From assembly GCA_947846985.1 (NCBI GenBank), contig CANTUZ010000007.1, positions 32,802,355 through 32,866,354 of the forward strand: 64,000 nt of DNA, read 5' to 3'. The number at the start of each line of letters is the position of its first letter. Position 1 is the first letter of the stretch. The notes under the pieces are model-generated. The model was not told where the DNA came from. It ran no database searches and saw nothing but the letters and a program-made list of their open reading frames with translations. A program made the position numbers and the translations under genes. This document shows positions 22,801 to 37,800 of the stretch, piece by piece. This DNA comes from Fratercula arctica. Taxonomy: Eukaryota > Chordata > Aves > Charadriiformes > Alcidae.

Positions 22801-25800
22801 ATCAATGACTGGAAAGAATGGCTTGCACCCACAAGCAAACAGATTTTTGCAACAACACTGGATCTGCATGTGGAAGTCCTAACCGGTGGTTTTGTCACAA
22901 CAGTTACAGAAGGTCGGTTGTTTCTGTGTGTGTTTAAAACTGAAATTATGTTAACGAATGACATAAGCTAGTCTTTGTTTCATCCTTCTACTATCTGGTC
23001 TCCCTATATTTGAATCAATGCTTTCTTTGCCAGCTCCTCAACAAAATATTCAACTTAATATCTGCATAGTTAATGGGCACAAGGAACAAATAATGGCATT
23101 TTTGGGGTGGTGGGAGAGAAAGGGATGCAGTAATAGGATATGATGAAAACATCTAGAGGAAGTGGGTGAAGAAGTCGAAGATATTACAAAAATAAGCTAA
23201 CATGATTAAAGCGCTCTCAGCATACTGTAGCTGTACATCAGTGTGTGGAGGGTTCCTGGACATGCATATGCATTAATTTCCATGGTAACACTATTATTGA
23301 AAACAATACTGGAATATAATCCACACTCACTTAGCCAACACAGTCTTCAAAATGTGGTTTAAATTACATCCAACTGTGTGTTTGCTTTTCTTTGTCTAAA
23401 CTTTATTTTGCATTAACTTTAACGATGGAGCTTGAAAACTGGGATATGGAACATACTGCCATTTAGTTTGTTTAATTTTATAATTAAAAAAATAATAAAT
23501 TCACCTTAGACACAAAAAATCATTAGAATAAGCATTCCTTTTTATTTGCTTAGCTTGTTGATAGAACAGTGATTATCAGTTGGTTTATAAGCCTTAAGAT
23601 GAAATCCTGGTAATGAATGAAAAAACAAAGATATAATAAAAAAAGTTTTGAATTTAAAAAAAAAGGTTTGTCTTTTTAAAATCCTGATGGAAAATAAATG
23701 CTATGGAGAGATAAATGTATTACAAAGGAAGTCTTCCATGAAGGAATGTGAGTTATGTTGTAATTCATAAACAAGTTTTTCCTCAACCAGTTGAACAGTT
23801 AATACCAAGGTTAAAAATAAAAATAAATTTAAATAAGCAGCAAATTCTTCTGATTCTGAGATCAACAGCCTTCCAAAATTCACAAAACTATCCTTTAGTA
23901 CAGAACTACAGTAAAACACATGCCCTGGCTATGTCCTGAGGTAGTATAAAATAATGATATACTGTATCCAACTGAATCTGAACTATTATTTTAATCTGCT
24001 TTTCCAATCTGTGTTATATGACCTCAACTAAGCCAAGTTTTCATTTCACATAAAACTGTGAGTGCGACCCTAGTCCACTGAACACGCTGATCTGGGGAAG
24101 AATAAGCAAGGAACAGAGGGGGCAACAGTGCCAGCTCTGAGGGACATGCAGCGCCCCCCCCATTTCGTCTTTGTCCAGCTCCCACCTCACACACATTGCT
24201 CTGAAATATGTACTGCACCGGCCAAGGTACTGCACAACTATTGCACGTACCACCGAGTCTGGCTATCAGTATTTGTCCTGGAAAAACTTTTTCCCGTTAG
24301 CTACCTATCAGCCAAGTCTGCGCCAGTATACAATCCTTTGGGAGTCGAGCGTTAAGAGTCTGTGAGAACCTACTTAAAAAGACCCCAAAACAATAGCCCA
24401 GTCATAAATCACGTTGATTTAAAAACAGACTCCAGATCCACTGTTAAATTCATGGCAAAGTAAAACGGAACACCCGAAATGCAATCATAATACATTAAAC
24501 AGAATTTGCTCACTTTACACCAACTTTCCCTCTTAATTGCTACTCTACAGAAATAATAACAAAACCTGCTTATGCCTTTCATCTGTGTTAGATAATGGAT
24601 CACTACATTTGCATAAAACTCATAGCCTAGATACAGTAATTATTTCTAAACTTAAATACAGCAAATTTGACCAAGTGATTACTCACGTCTTAAGACACCT
24701 GTTATACCTTTTTTGGACTAAACTTCTAAAGTAGTCCTTTCCAGCTCTGCAGGGATAGTGGATGAATGAAATCAAGCACTGGAAGTTAAGACTAATTTAA
24801 TAATTCATGTGAACAAGATTCATAACAAAAATATTCTGTTAAAACCAAGTGTTTACATTTTTCAAAACCCAGAAGCTGTTTCAGAGGGGTAAGGGCACAG
24901 AACGGCACGATGAAGTTATGGTTCTAACGCAAGATGCATTTTCCCCCAAGAACCGTACGCTCTGGCTCCTCAGCGACCCAAAGGTCTTGTTCAGACCACA
25001 AAGGGCAGAAAACTGCTGCAAAAATTAAAACTTGACATGAAACTCTGATAAGTTTCCAGGAAAACTACATACTGCACATTTGCTGTGTGACTTTTTATAT
25101 AAAATAGCAACATTCAACATCATGTCCCCCCAACAACACTTCTAAGAAAACTGGTCTTTGACTGAAACTTGGATCATTGCAAAACCAACATTCTCAAGGA
25201 TATATTTTAAAAATCAAATAGTATTTGTTTCTTCACTCAATAATGGCTTTACTCCTGACTTTTAAAACAATATAGAATGAATTCTCCTAACCCATTAAAA
25301 GCAAAAGAATTAAAAAACTTCTCCCCCCCCCCATCAGAAAGTTCAAAAGTGTTAAAACTGGGAACTAGGAGCTAGAAGAACCCTAAAGCCCAGCTCTGAA
25401 TCACTCCTCCTCAACATACACAACTCCCAGCAGTATTCCTGAAGAACCTTCCTACGGTGGGGTGTTGCTGCAGTCTCAAAGTTCTCCGACAGACATCCAG
25501 TAGAAAACCTATTATCCCACAAGGTTTTTCCACATTCATGCTCAGACAGCTGGAGAAAAGACGGAAAACATTTCGCCTAATTCCTATTCAGAATTCCCTC
25601 TAAAAAGCATGCTTGGAAGGGTATTTTCAAACATCTTTCTATCCCTGTTCTGAGGAATCTGTACTTTCAGAGCCTAGTGTATCTCCACTGGACACTTCTA
25701 GTATATTTACAAGTTTTTACTGTGCATTTCACACCGGTGCTAAGGATTACAAAGGTAATCCCTTACCTTACCGTCTGCACAACAGTAAAATTATAGAGCG

Positions 25801-28800
25801 AGATCACTGTTAAACAGACTATGCTTTGAAGATGTAAGAGAGGCCTGAAGACAAAGAGAGACAATTACACACAAAACCTGTCGAAGGCAGAAATAAAACC
25901 TCCTTTTAGCCTAAATGCCTATTTTGCTTTGCTGGTAATTATACAGGAACAGCTCAGGCTTTGTAAGCAAGGGGCAGCCAGATCAATGATGGAAGGGTAA
26001 CACAGGTAAAGTTTTCGTGGTCTTTGTTTCCAGCTGAGAGCTGCAGAGATCAGGTTGGGTGTGCTGAACTTACTGTGAACAAAGCTTCAGAACATCATGC
26101 AATGTGATCTTAAAGAAAATTTTAATCTCCAAATGCGGTGTAATTAATCGATGTTACAATAAAATGTTTTCATAAGTCTTTTTAATCAACTTTTAAAAAA
26201 AATGCTATGGGTGTGTTGTTAAATTCATTTAATTTTTTAAGAAGTTTTATGATTACAAAGCTAAATCATGCATCTCTGCTAAAATTACACTGAAATAAGG
26301 AATAGTTAACTTTCTGAATGAATAACCTTAAACAATTTAGAGAATAACATCCACTGCAATACTTCCTACAGCTGATACTTGCTTTTGATTGCTTATGTAG
26401 GATTTTAGAGAATTGGATAGCCCAAAAAGAGACAGAATACAAAATAAAACATAAAAGTTAAACTTACGGTGTTCTAAATAAGGTATGAGCCACAATTCAA
26501 TTAAATCGATCGCAGGAATCAAGGAAGGAGTCACTGCAACTACTGGACTAGCTCGGTTTTGCGAGCAAAGAACCCAATTTTGGACAAAATGAAAACAAAA
26601 TACCCCAACCAGCTGAGCTTCACAGGGAAGACAAATGCAGCCAAAAATAATTAAAAAAAGTAAGTGGTATCATCAAAATAGTAAACATAAGTACCAAATG
26701 AAACTAAGTTCTCTGATATAAATTCCTCTGTGACAGTTTACTACCTTGGCGCTAAGCACCATTCATCCACGCAAGGCAGGTCAATGCCGGCTCAGCAGAG
26801 AAGTCGCCCTAAACATGACTATTCACTTGGCCTTTCCCTGGCTGAACTACCCACAACTCAATCATGGCAACTTGCCACTCGGGCGTATTTGATGGCCTTG
26901 AAGTTGTCACCACAACTATACCAAGGACAGAGGAACACACGGGGTACCGCACGTGTGGCAGGCTGCTCTGCCCGCCAGCACAACACATGCCCCTGGAGTT
27001 ATGTGCTCCTTCCTACGACACTTCACACCTGCAGCTCCCAACTCCCGCAGGAGCCAAGGGAACTCAGCGTCCAGCATGATTCTTACTTGCTACCAAGACT
27101 AATTCAGGGGGACAAAGACAGGGAAAGAGTATTTGGGGGTTAATGGCTAGCTTCACACATTCTGTGAGGCTATCAGGAATGCAAAGCCCTGCTTTCAACA
27201 AATAAATACACAAACTCCTAAAATAACACCAATCTACCTGATGGCTTATAGCCTCTTCAACCAATAAATTAAAAAAAGGGATTAGAAATTTGCACACAGT
27301 ATGTACTAAGATGTACTACTTTAAAAGGAAAAGATTCCATTCAATACCATTTGCGAAAACCATAAAAAAAGCAAAAAGAATTCCAGTACATTTGCTCTAT
27401 TTACAGCCAGGGACTTGGTTAAAAGCTTGTATTCAACTTAACTTATGCGAACCGTACACTGATGGTTGGAAGCGAATTAATCTGGAACTTAATATTTGTA
27501 ACTGAATGATAAAGTAAGTTTGGAGTTTATAAACTTTCTCTTTTACGTTATAGTTCATTCATTAATTGATTTATTATTGTAAAAGAAAACAAGTCACTTT
27601 CAAAGTATAATTACTGCACTGGACTGACCAAGGCTTTGAGCAAACATACTCAGTTTCTTCATAGGTTTTCAACCTATTTTTATTTTCTTAAAAATAAGTA
27701 TCAGCAGCAGCAAATGGTGACGCATTAGCTATGAGTTTGTGGACGCATAAACGTATATGGCATAAAATAACTAAGAACACAAAAAGGATAAAATAAATAC
27801 TATTAATTACAACTTAAAGGAAGACGTTTTAGGAGGTAAAAATAATGAATTTGCCTAAATGAAAATGCACGACATAGTAAAAAAAGTAGAGTTTTCAGTT
27901 ATCTACAATTTACTGCTTACAGTGAAAAACACTGTAATAGAAAGAGCTTAGATATAGTCATTAAAGTTTGTTTTCAAGGGTTTTAAAACGCATGTGTAAC
28001 AGTGACTAACACTTACAGGGCTAACACTTCCTAAATCCCCCCAGCAGCTGCACCGACACTGTAGGTGGTCTGATAGACTGTTTCAGAGAATAGCTTAACT
28101 ATTAAGAATGCCAATGTGATGCCTGACCACAATTTATTATGTTATACTGGTCTGCAGATAGTCTAGAATGGAAAACATACCATTTTCCCTGGGAAGTTAA
28201 TAGATTTACAAACTGGAAAACCTCCTTCCCCATACCCAGATGCTGTGTAATGACCTAAACACAGAAGTAACTCAGAAATTTAACCAGTTAACTAACCACG
28301 GGCCGCAAATTTACATGTTACTGTTCACTAGATAGTCACCTGGTAAGAAGCAGAGACAATTGCACAACAGCTTAATAATTAATTAGTCTTTAGCAGACCA
28401 CATACACAAAGAATATAAATTAGACAACGTACAAAACCTTAGCCTAATCTTAAATACAAACTGACTTGGAAAAAAAGAATACAGTAACTGAACCAGTTAC
28501 TTCTTCCCCTGGAGTTTACTCCTGCCTGATTGCAAAAGTTATAGTTTTCATTTTTAAACTCAGTTAGTAAATTTTTCAGTTCCCTAAGTATCACGTAGGA
28601 TAGTGAACCCGTAGAGCAGTGACAATGAACCACTACTACACATGTCACATCCATTACAAATAGATTCAGGCAGGCCTTGATGAAAACAGTGTGATCTTAA
28701 AAGTTCATTTAGCACTAAGTCGGAAAAAGGTCTGACAGCACTACTTCACATTATCTCAGAGGACGGAATATCAGCATTCACACTAAGTTGTGTAAATGCT

Positions 28801-31800
28801 TTGTCTGCAAAAACGTCACTGGTCTCTGCTAGTACTGGCAACACTAAAAATAGATTACAAAATCTTAGCTTGCCCAATTTTCCTCACTTAAACAGTAAAC
28901 AAGTTCAACTTTTTCCCTATCTCTATTATTGGTCCCCTACAAGAAGAGTTAAACAAGGAACTAAAAACCAAAAAGGCTTGGCAAAGGAAAGCATGGGTTA
29001 ATTTGACTCTTACAAAGTCTTACCTAGGTAGATAAAAACCAGACCCTGAAGAACAGTATCACCTCACAGATTTGTTATCACAAATTGAGGTAATGTTAGG
29101 TATCACCAGCACCCACTTAGATGTTAATTTGAAACTTGGCTTACACAGTCTCCTGCAGTAAAATTTCTATTCACTCAAATTGTAAAAAAAAAGTATTTTT
29201 GTTTGTTCTGATTTAAAATTTTTGTCTTTTAACTGAAGATCTTTTTGTTATACTGTCAATTACACTGAAGGGAAACTCATTATCTATCTCATTATACCAT
29301 CCGTTATATTAATTACGTATTTTATTGTTTTACCTCCGAAGTGAAAAAATACTGCTCTGAAGTGAAAACACAGCACTCTTCTTCTTCCAAGATCAAATAC
29401 CCCATGTTGTTAAACAGATGTAAAATATTTTTATAGCATATAATTCCTAGTGATGTGCATCAACTTACTTTTGGCAACATTGGTGTATCTCTCTTCTTTT
29501 TCTTTTCTGAATTAGGATCATCCAACAAATCTGGCTCAAAAGTGTACAACTCGGTAAGTTCATTCATAGTAAAATGACGTTCAACTTGCTGTTGGTCGAC
29601 AACCCGGAAAGACAATGACTGCTTTGTTACCTGACGATCATAGATCTTATCTTCCATCGTTCCCTAAAAAAAACCCGGAGACACTCCTTTCATACAAATA
29701 CTCAACCTTCTTGTCATATAGGGGAAAGAAGTTAATAGCTACAAAAGAGCTAGAATAACAACATAAGAGTGCCCTATTTTCCTTGTTTCTTTGACCCTGT
29801 ATCTACAAAATTACCTGAAAATACTTTACTGGGGGGCGGGGGGAGGGGACGAAGAAGAGAAAAAAACCCCTTCTGGAAGCGAACAAAGTGATATGAATTG
29901 TGTACGTGACAGATGTCATCTAGCCATTGACTAGAGTAAGAAATTTATGTTTTCAGTAGTATTTTGAAGAGATCCATTTTTGTTTCAATTCCCCAAAGTA
30001 GGATTATGAACAAAAAAAAGGCAATTTCCACAGCATGTACCTTATGCTGCTTTGAGCAGCCCGTAAAAAGGGAAAACAGATACCGTTTCACTGGGGTGGA
30101 GAGCAGAGGGGAAGGGAAGCAGTGAAGTCTAATTCATCACGGCTGTGTATGAAAAAATCAGATCCTTGATTAAAAGAGGAAAAATTTTTTCTTTTAAAAA
30201 AAAAAAGATGATGACTATGAGAAGTATGAGAACAGCACAGCCTGTTCTGAACATTATAATTTAAAAAGGATATCAACAGTTCAAAAGTGCACACAGAAAA
30301 CTACAAAAATAGACTGAAGGCTGAAGAAAAACCCCATGTCTGACAGTGACGTGTTACAAGAAGTAATTTAAGTTGGGAAGTAAATAGTGACTTGACCAGG
30401 AGTTAAGTACTGTCACTGGGAAAAGGTTTTCCGTCTACTCTGTAACACCTGAAGAACAAGAAGATCAAGCAAGATACTTCCTAACAGAAATAATGGCTTT
30501 ATACTTTAAAAAAGCATAGATCAGTGACGATCAGAAATATTACACATCTTTAATATCTGTAGGGTGTGATACAAGTTTCAAATCATGACTGGATGCCTTT
30601 TTATAAAGAATTCTTCAGCTCCCTGTGTTTTCTTTCCAGTTGGACTGTCAGGGGACCACAGACCAGGGGTCTGTAGAAGAGAGCTACACTGAGCAAGTCT
30701 ATTGCCTAAGAACCACCACCCTCTACGCAGTCTATTCACTTAAGAATTTTTAGTGCTGTGCAAATAAAGGCTGAGAGCACTATCCTGAGCCTGGATGTGT
30801 GAATCACTGCTGGAATTCCAGATTTTGTGTTACACAAAGTGTCAGACCAGGTGGGCTTAACAGGAAGGCATTTCAGTTGTTGTTTATTTTACCAATCTTT
30901 CCTTCAAGAGGTTTTTCAGTCGCCAAATCCTGCTATCAGATTAGGGCCAGATGATGACCGGACGAGTGTGGACCACTACAGACTTCAACACAAATCCAAA
31001 TAGTTACAGTTTACACATCTGATTGCAGGACCAGAATATCATAGACAGAAACGTACCTGAGCCAAAAACCTGTACACAAACACAGGTTTGTTCTGCCCAA
31101 AGCGGTAAACCCTGAAAATACTCTGTATGTCATACGATGGGTTCCAAGAAGCATCAAAGATGATTACTCTATTAGCAGCCACGAGATTAATTCCAAGGGA
31201 ACCTGCTTTAGTGGATATAATAAACAAGCGGCCTCTGGAACAGAGAAAAGTTGCAAAATTTTAGTATTTTGGAAAACAGCTATTGTTCCCATGTTGCTGT
31301 GTTACTATGGAGTTGTTCATACACTGAAATAACTCAAAAACTTCTTTAAAATACTGCATTAAGCCTAAAACAGATGCAGATTTCACAAGGACAACACTTC
31401 TAGCAAAACATAAGACTCCCAGAAATGCACATCAAGGCCTTTTGCAAACCAACTGTTAACAAAAACTGGTGGGTAAGAAAAAATTTTTGGATTTGCATTT
31501 TCAAACTGTAATAAAATTAGTTATATCAAATTAAACCATAATTTTAAACAGGCATATCCCATGCTATTGAAACTGTTTCCTGGCTAGCAAACTTTCAGGA
31601 TAACTCTAGAATGATGCTGTCTCTTTGATGTATCTGCTTTTTTTTTGAATACCACCTCCTCAGGTTCACTGAATTAGCTTACTTTGTTCCATTTAACTTT
31701 TTTTTTGTTCTGTACATTATAAAAGACTGCAACATAGCTACATATTTTATTTTTTAAACAAATCTAAGAAGGTGAAGCTCCTTAACTTCATCAAATTTGT

Positions 31801-34800
31801 TCAAGTCTGTATCTATCTCCCTATCTAAATAAGACTTGAAAGTCCCAACTTCTATGAACTATGGATGGCTGGGAGACAATTCCGGAGATGGCTGAGCGCT
31901 ATATGTTTCTACCAGCCAAGTGACTGCTGTCTCCTGGCCAGACCCCACAGAGCTCTGACTTTCCTAGCTCCTTATATCCTTTTAGGTAATTGTAATAAAA
32001 AGACTGTCTCTGATTCAAATTGCTTACAATCTAAACAAGAACAAAACCAGCAAGAAAACACTGAGCAAGTATTGACTGGTACAAGTGGAAGTAATCTCAA
32101 GAAACCAGAAACCTATTGTTGTTGCACACTTTTTATGCAAGTTCTGCACCTGACAACATTCTGATATTTATTTGCCTAGCCTCAAGAGGTCATTAAGGTA
32201 ATACAAGTAATGAAGAAACAAGGAACAAAAGAAACAGAAGGGGTAAAAGTAAGCATATATATCAGAAGAGATCTCACCTCACGTTAGTTTCATCATTAAA
32301 TTCTTCAGCCCATTTCTTTCTTGACTGAGCTGTAGTTGAACCATCTAAGCGATAGTAATCAATGTTTCTAAACCATTTTCCTTCACCTATAAATGTAATA
32401 GTCAAATTATTAAAATGCTGACCGTAAGAGACTGAGAATAGTAGATATACACAACTGTCTAGTAAAAGAACAAATATGGAATATAAAATATATTATTTTT
32501 GAGTTTAATTTGAATTAATTTAATTTGAGTTTAATTTGAGTTATGGCTACTTCTTGCCAAATGGGGAAAAAAAAAGATAATTACAGCTGATGGAAGATTT
32601 TCTTCTCTCCCCAATTCACAAGTAACTTTTTTTTTCCTTTGGCCATCAAGGTATACGTACACAAAATGAACCCCACCGTGCCATCGATTATAAAGGAAAT
32701 AGCATTTTTAGGAGACAGCACTGCTCAGTACAATTATGAGATTGTTGAGTTATGTCAGGAAGGTCTCTATCTGGTGAATCTTGCTATGATACATAGTCTA
32801 ATTGCTTACCAAAAGAACCACCACAAATGAAAAAAACTCCATCCCTTAAAACATTATCTCAGACTAAAGGCACAAACTCCATAAAATACAGACAGCTCAT
32901 AACATCTGAAGGTGACAAATGTAAGGAAGCTGAGGAAGCAACAGCCACAAACAGTAAATCTGAGACACATGGATACTGGAGATCTTCATCTAACTACAGT
33001 GCTGGTAACACCAAGCCACATTTCTCTTATGCAACTGTTCAACATGTTTACATTTAGAAATGAGATATTTGAAAGGAATGGCAGATTCAAAGGAATTCTT
33101 CAGTCAACAGGTACTGGGAACTGAAATTTCACATGAAGATGAACTGCATCATCAGGAGCTCTGGGAGGATCTCACAGAGCAAACAGAAGAAACATCATAC
33201 CCAGAGGACACGTCTGGCTAGTGAGCAATTCCTCACCATTTGAGCATCAGTAGGATAATAATTAATTCAATGCTATGTTCCCTTATGAAATCTATAAAAC
33301 AATCTAATCCAGCACATATCAAGCCTAATTCACGTTTTGCTTGTTCTACACACTGTTCTAAAGTGGTCTAATTTTCGTTCATTATCTCTCTCCCAGTAGG
33401 AAGGATCAGAATTTGCCACGCATCAGCATATAACATCACTTTTGTACAGAATTTAGCAAAATGCCTTCTCTCCTTTCAGATGATGAACATTTAATCTGCT
33501 TATGCTATATTAAGCACGGATGATACAGAATGAAATCAGAAGCAATAGCGCATAATGGGATAGCAGAGACCACCTGCGGAGGAGACCAATAATCCTGCCA
33601 ACTTCAGGAATAGTACAGAGCATACAATACTTCTAATGAAAACAATTATTTCAAATCCATTCCCTTTGGACTGAATAGAGACTTGTAGAAGAGTTATGAG
33701 CTCTGCAATTGTTCAAGGTGGCACTCACCTTTATAAATAGGAGGCTTGTCTTTGTCAGTTTTCTCCCTGTTGGCCAACTCCAGAAAATCTTCTATCAAAT
33801 CCAGAGATATTAGAGACTGGCTAAACACTAGGCTGAAAACAGAAACAGGGAAACACGAAATTCACCTCTGAGGTTATTTTAATTATTGTGTTGCTTTTTC
33901 TCCTCTCCTCACTCTGATACTACCTTTGAAACAAACAGCCTTTCTAGACACAGAGAAAGACTCTGGTGGAGTACATGCGTGTACGGGTAAACTCACTGAT
34001 AAAAACAAATGTAACACACACATTTGCTTCAGAAAACTGAACTATTGCATTATGAAGACTGAATAAAGAACACTATCAGACTAACATAAGGTCATTAGAA
34101 GTCTTTCTGGAACTGACTTACACTTTGTCTCCAAGCTCCTCTGCCATTCGAAGAATTTCAAAGAGAAGCACCATTTTCCCAGAATGTTCCAACACTTCAG
34201 CATCTGCATCGGTGACAAAATCTTTGTACCAGTCTGGCGCTGGGCTACCAGGATTGGAAGAAGATGTAGCTTTGCCTTTAAAAAAACAAAGTAAAAAAAA
34301 ATTTTAAGGTAAGGGCATTGTCTCCCTTTGAATGCTTTGAAATGTCCGAATTACAGAACTGTCTCCTCATTATTAGGCTTAACTGGTATGAAAGGAGTTA
34401 GACAAAGAAAAAGTAGCGTTTGCACTATCAGCAATAACCATATTAGCAGTTAACAATAGCACAAGTCAGAGTCACAAATCCCCTTTTTGTATTGCAGGAT
34501 ATTTGGACAAATATTTCTACCATCTCTACCTTTTCCCCAGGAGTATTTATCCACAGCTTTGTTTCAAACAAGTATACATCTTTGAAAACTCATCCATAAG
34601 TGTTACAGCCATCGAAAAGAAGCTCTCCATAAAGAGAATTATTTTGAATCTCAAACAAACATCTGAAATTGTTGGAAAAAGAAAGACAGTGGTCTTTTGG
34701 ATTTCCTAGTTCATCTATCAAGATGAACTCTCTACAAGAAAGTTTCCAAACATTACACTAATACAGGTGCTTAAGATAAAACCCATAAACCATCTCCTCT

Positions 34801-37800
34801 CACTTCTATTCGGCTCAGATCTAGGATCTTTTTTTCCTAAGCTAATTTAGAAGACAACATTAGCATATAGGACAAAAAAATAACTCCCCCCACCTTTTAT
34901 ATTGATTCACAATAGAAGAAAAAAAAAAAAATTCCACCGTTATATTCTGCCTCATAGCAAAGTTCTTTAAGGAAGTTTCCTGTCTCTTCATCTGCTAACA
35001 TACTATTATACTAACAAAACCTGTAAAATACATACATGGGAAGAATCCTATTTTTAAATCTTACTATTTATAAGTTAATTTTGTTAATTTGATGTAACCC
35101 CTTAAAAATAAAGTAGTGCTGGAATGAATTACAAAATTCAATTTGTCATTTTAAAAATACACCAAGTAACTATGCAGCTAGCAAAACAAGTCTGTTGGGG
35201 TCTGTATCATCCACTCCAAAGTGTCAGATGTGGACCGTGCCAATCTTTAGTGATACTCCCTTTATGTTTATTCTGAATTCAACCAGGAGAAAGCATGTAT
35301 TCAGCATTATAACCAGAACCAGAAAGGCAGACAGGAGCCATGAATTATCTTGATTTACATTACTTAATTTCTTTTATGGTATTTCTATGATCTTCAATTT
35401 AATGTTCTTTGCATTAGAGTGATAAAAATTGATTAATTAGATTTATAACACTAACTTTTTTTGCATAAAAACTTTGATCTACTGAAATATTTACTTAAGT
35501 AGTAGGAGAAGTCTTCTATCCCACCAGCAATTCAAAACATTTACATTTTCAGCCTATGCAACGCAAATCAATCGTGATACACCAGTAAATTTCAGGTGCA
35601 AGACAGAACTGACAGAACGCCCATGTGAGGCTTCCTTCATACAAGCATTTAAAGCTTTTTTAGTTTTTCAATACCAGAACAAAGAAAGAACAATATGAGA
35701 CCTAGATGTGCTGTGCGAAAATCCTATACACACCACCAATCAATTTCTGTCTTCACCCCTGAACCTTGCAGAAGGGCCTCCAAGAGCTGCAGTGAGAGAG
35801 AAAGTCTGCCCTCAAACCTCATCTGGTGCAGCATCCAATCTTTGTTTAGAAATTCTGTACCTACATTAAATTGAACAAAGCTGCATGTCAGAGGTAAACA
35901 TTTAAGTGATGCAGACCGAAACTCATCCTGCCTATAACATAATTACTTTAATACATTTAATCTGTATGTGTTATGTATTTTACACACACACACTCTTCCC
36001 CTTACACATTTACAATATGTTTGTCATTGGAATGAGGACCAAAAAAAGTATTTCTCATCTTAACTGTCCCCAAAAAATCATTTATTTAGGGAAAGTGATT
36101 AGACACACCATAAATGGCACAATCAAAAAATTAGCTGTATGATACTAGATACAAGACAAAAGCTATATTATTAAAGGAAAATCCAAAAATGAAACTTACA
36201 GATATAAGTAGTTTGAATAACAATCTTTAAAAAGGTCTTGTATTCCTGCTGCATTATATCTGCTTGGTCCACAGCCATTTCAAATTGCAGGTGCAACCAT
36301 GAATGACATGCATATTTCTTCACCTTTCCATTAATCTTTCCCCAATATATTTAAAAAGACATGAAAAGCAGCAGAATTCCTCTGTTAACTTTGTATTGTT
36401 TTCTACTTGTGAATTAAAAAACAAATAACTGAGCAGCTTCTGAGTTCTAAATTGATGCACCTTGTTTTTCCAAAACAAATATATTATTAGAAGTAGCAAG
36501 AACTGTAAGCATAGAAGCAGTCCACAGAATTAAGGACTTTGCCAGTATGCAACAAAGCAGAAGTCCTGACAGCCCTACCAAATCACCTTCTGCAAAATGA
36601 AGCTGACTTGTATTTTATTTACTTGTATATTATACTCACCTTCATCTGATTTTGTAACAGATGGAGGGTTGTTTACAAGTTCTTCTGCATTTCCTTCTCC
36701 ACCTCCACGAGATCTTGAATTCCAGACTTTAATGACTTCAACATCATTATCACTGCCACTTCCACTTGAGCTACACTCTTTCTTCACTTTTTTCCCCTTG
36801 GATTTTTTTTTCCTAAAAAGGTAACATTGTACACCCCATTATTTTTTTAAAAATTCTACTGTTAGAGAACATATTCTAATAGATATATAAAATTAAAAAA
36901 ACCCAAACATTCACTTTTATAGAAATCCCTTAAGTTCTGTTAAGGAAATAAATCCAACAAACAAGAACAAATAAAAGCTCAATTACTTTGCATAATCATC
37001 AGAACTTAAGCTCATTGAAGTTTCATCGGAATCCGAAGCTATGAACTCATCCAGACTGTCTTCATCAAAATAGCCCTCAAAAGAGAAAAAACAGAAGTTT
37101 TATTGAGTATGCTCATCCAGAAGCTTTTATTAAACCTTTAGCCATCTGCTTAATCTTCATTTAAACAATGGTAAGTTCTACAAAGGGTTGACCTTGCAAA
37201 ATGCTTTAAGAATGACAACATACCCAGAAACAAAAATATGACAAAACCAGCAGCAAAATTACCCCACAGCAACAAAGATTTCCATTAATTTGACGAAACT
37301 TTACCTAGCATTTGGCAAAGCTTATTTGGAAAGTTCTCAATAGAGAGTATTTTGATATATCTAATTTACCTTATTTTCTTTGCTAATATAGTCCAGCTGC
37401 AAACACCAAGGGTGAGTCCAGATTCTGCTCAACATTTGGAAATCCTGGAACAGTTTAGCTCCAGCTTTGCCTCTTCCACCTTCATTGCCACTACCTACAC
37501 CTGACAATAAAGTTCAGGTTTTAGAATGAAACCTTGCAGTAAGTTTGCCACATACTGTTCCCCCTTTGAACAATCCGTTAGCGCAGTACTGAGTGTTCTT
37601 TCCAGATGCACATCATATTGTAATGTCTCTTGTAAAAGAGGTCAAATTACTGAGTCACAGGCATTTTTTTCCTAGTTAAAGTTGTCAAAATTAGATTTTC
37701 CCCCTTTTCTTGATAATAAGAAACATGATTACATTATTACATAAAAGCGCATTTCTCCACAGTATAGGAATGAATCCAAATCCTCTTAAAAGGACAGTCA

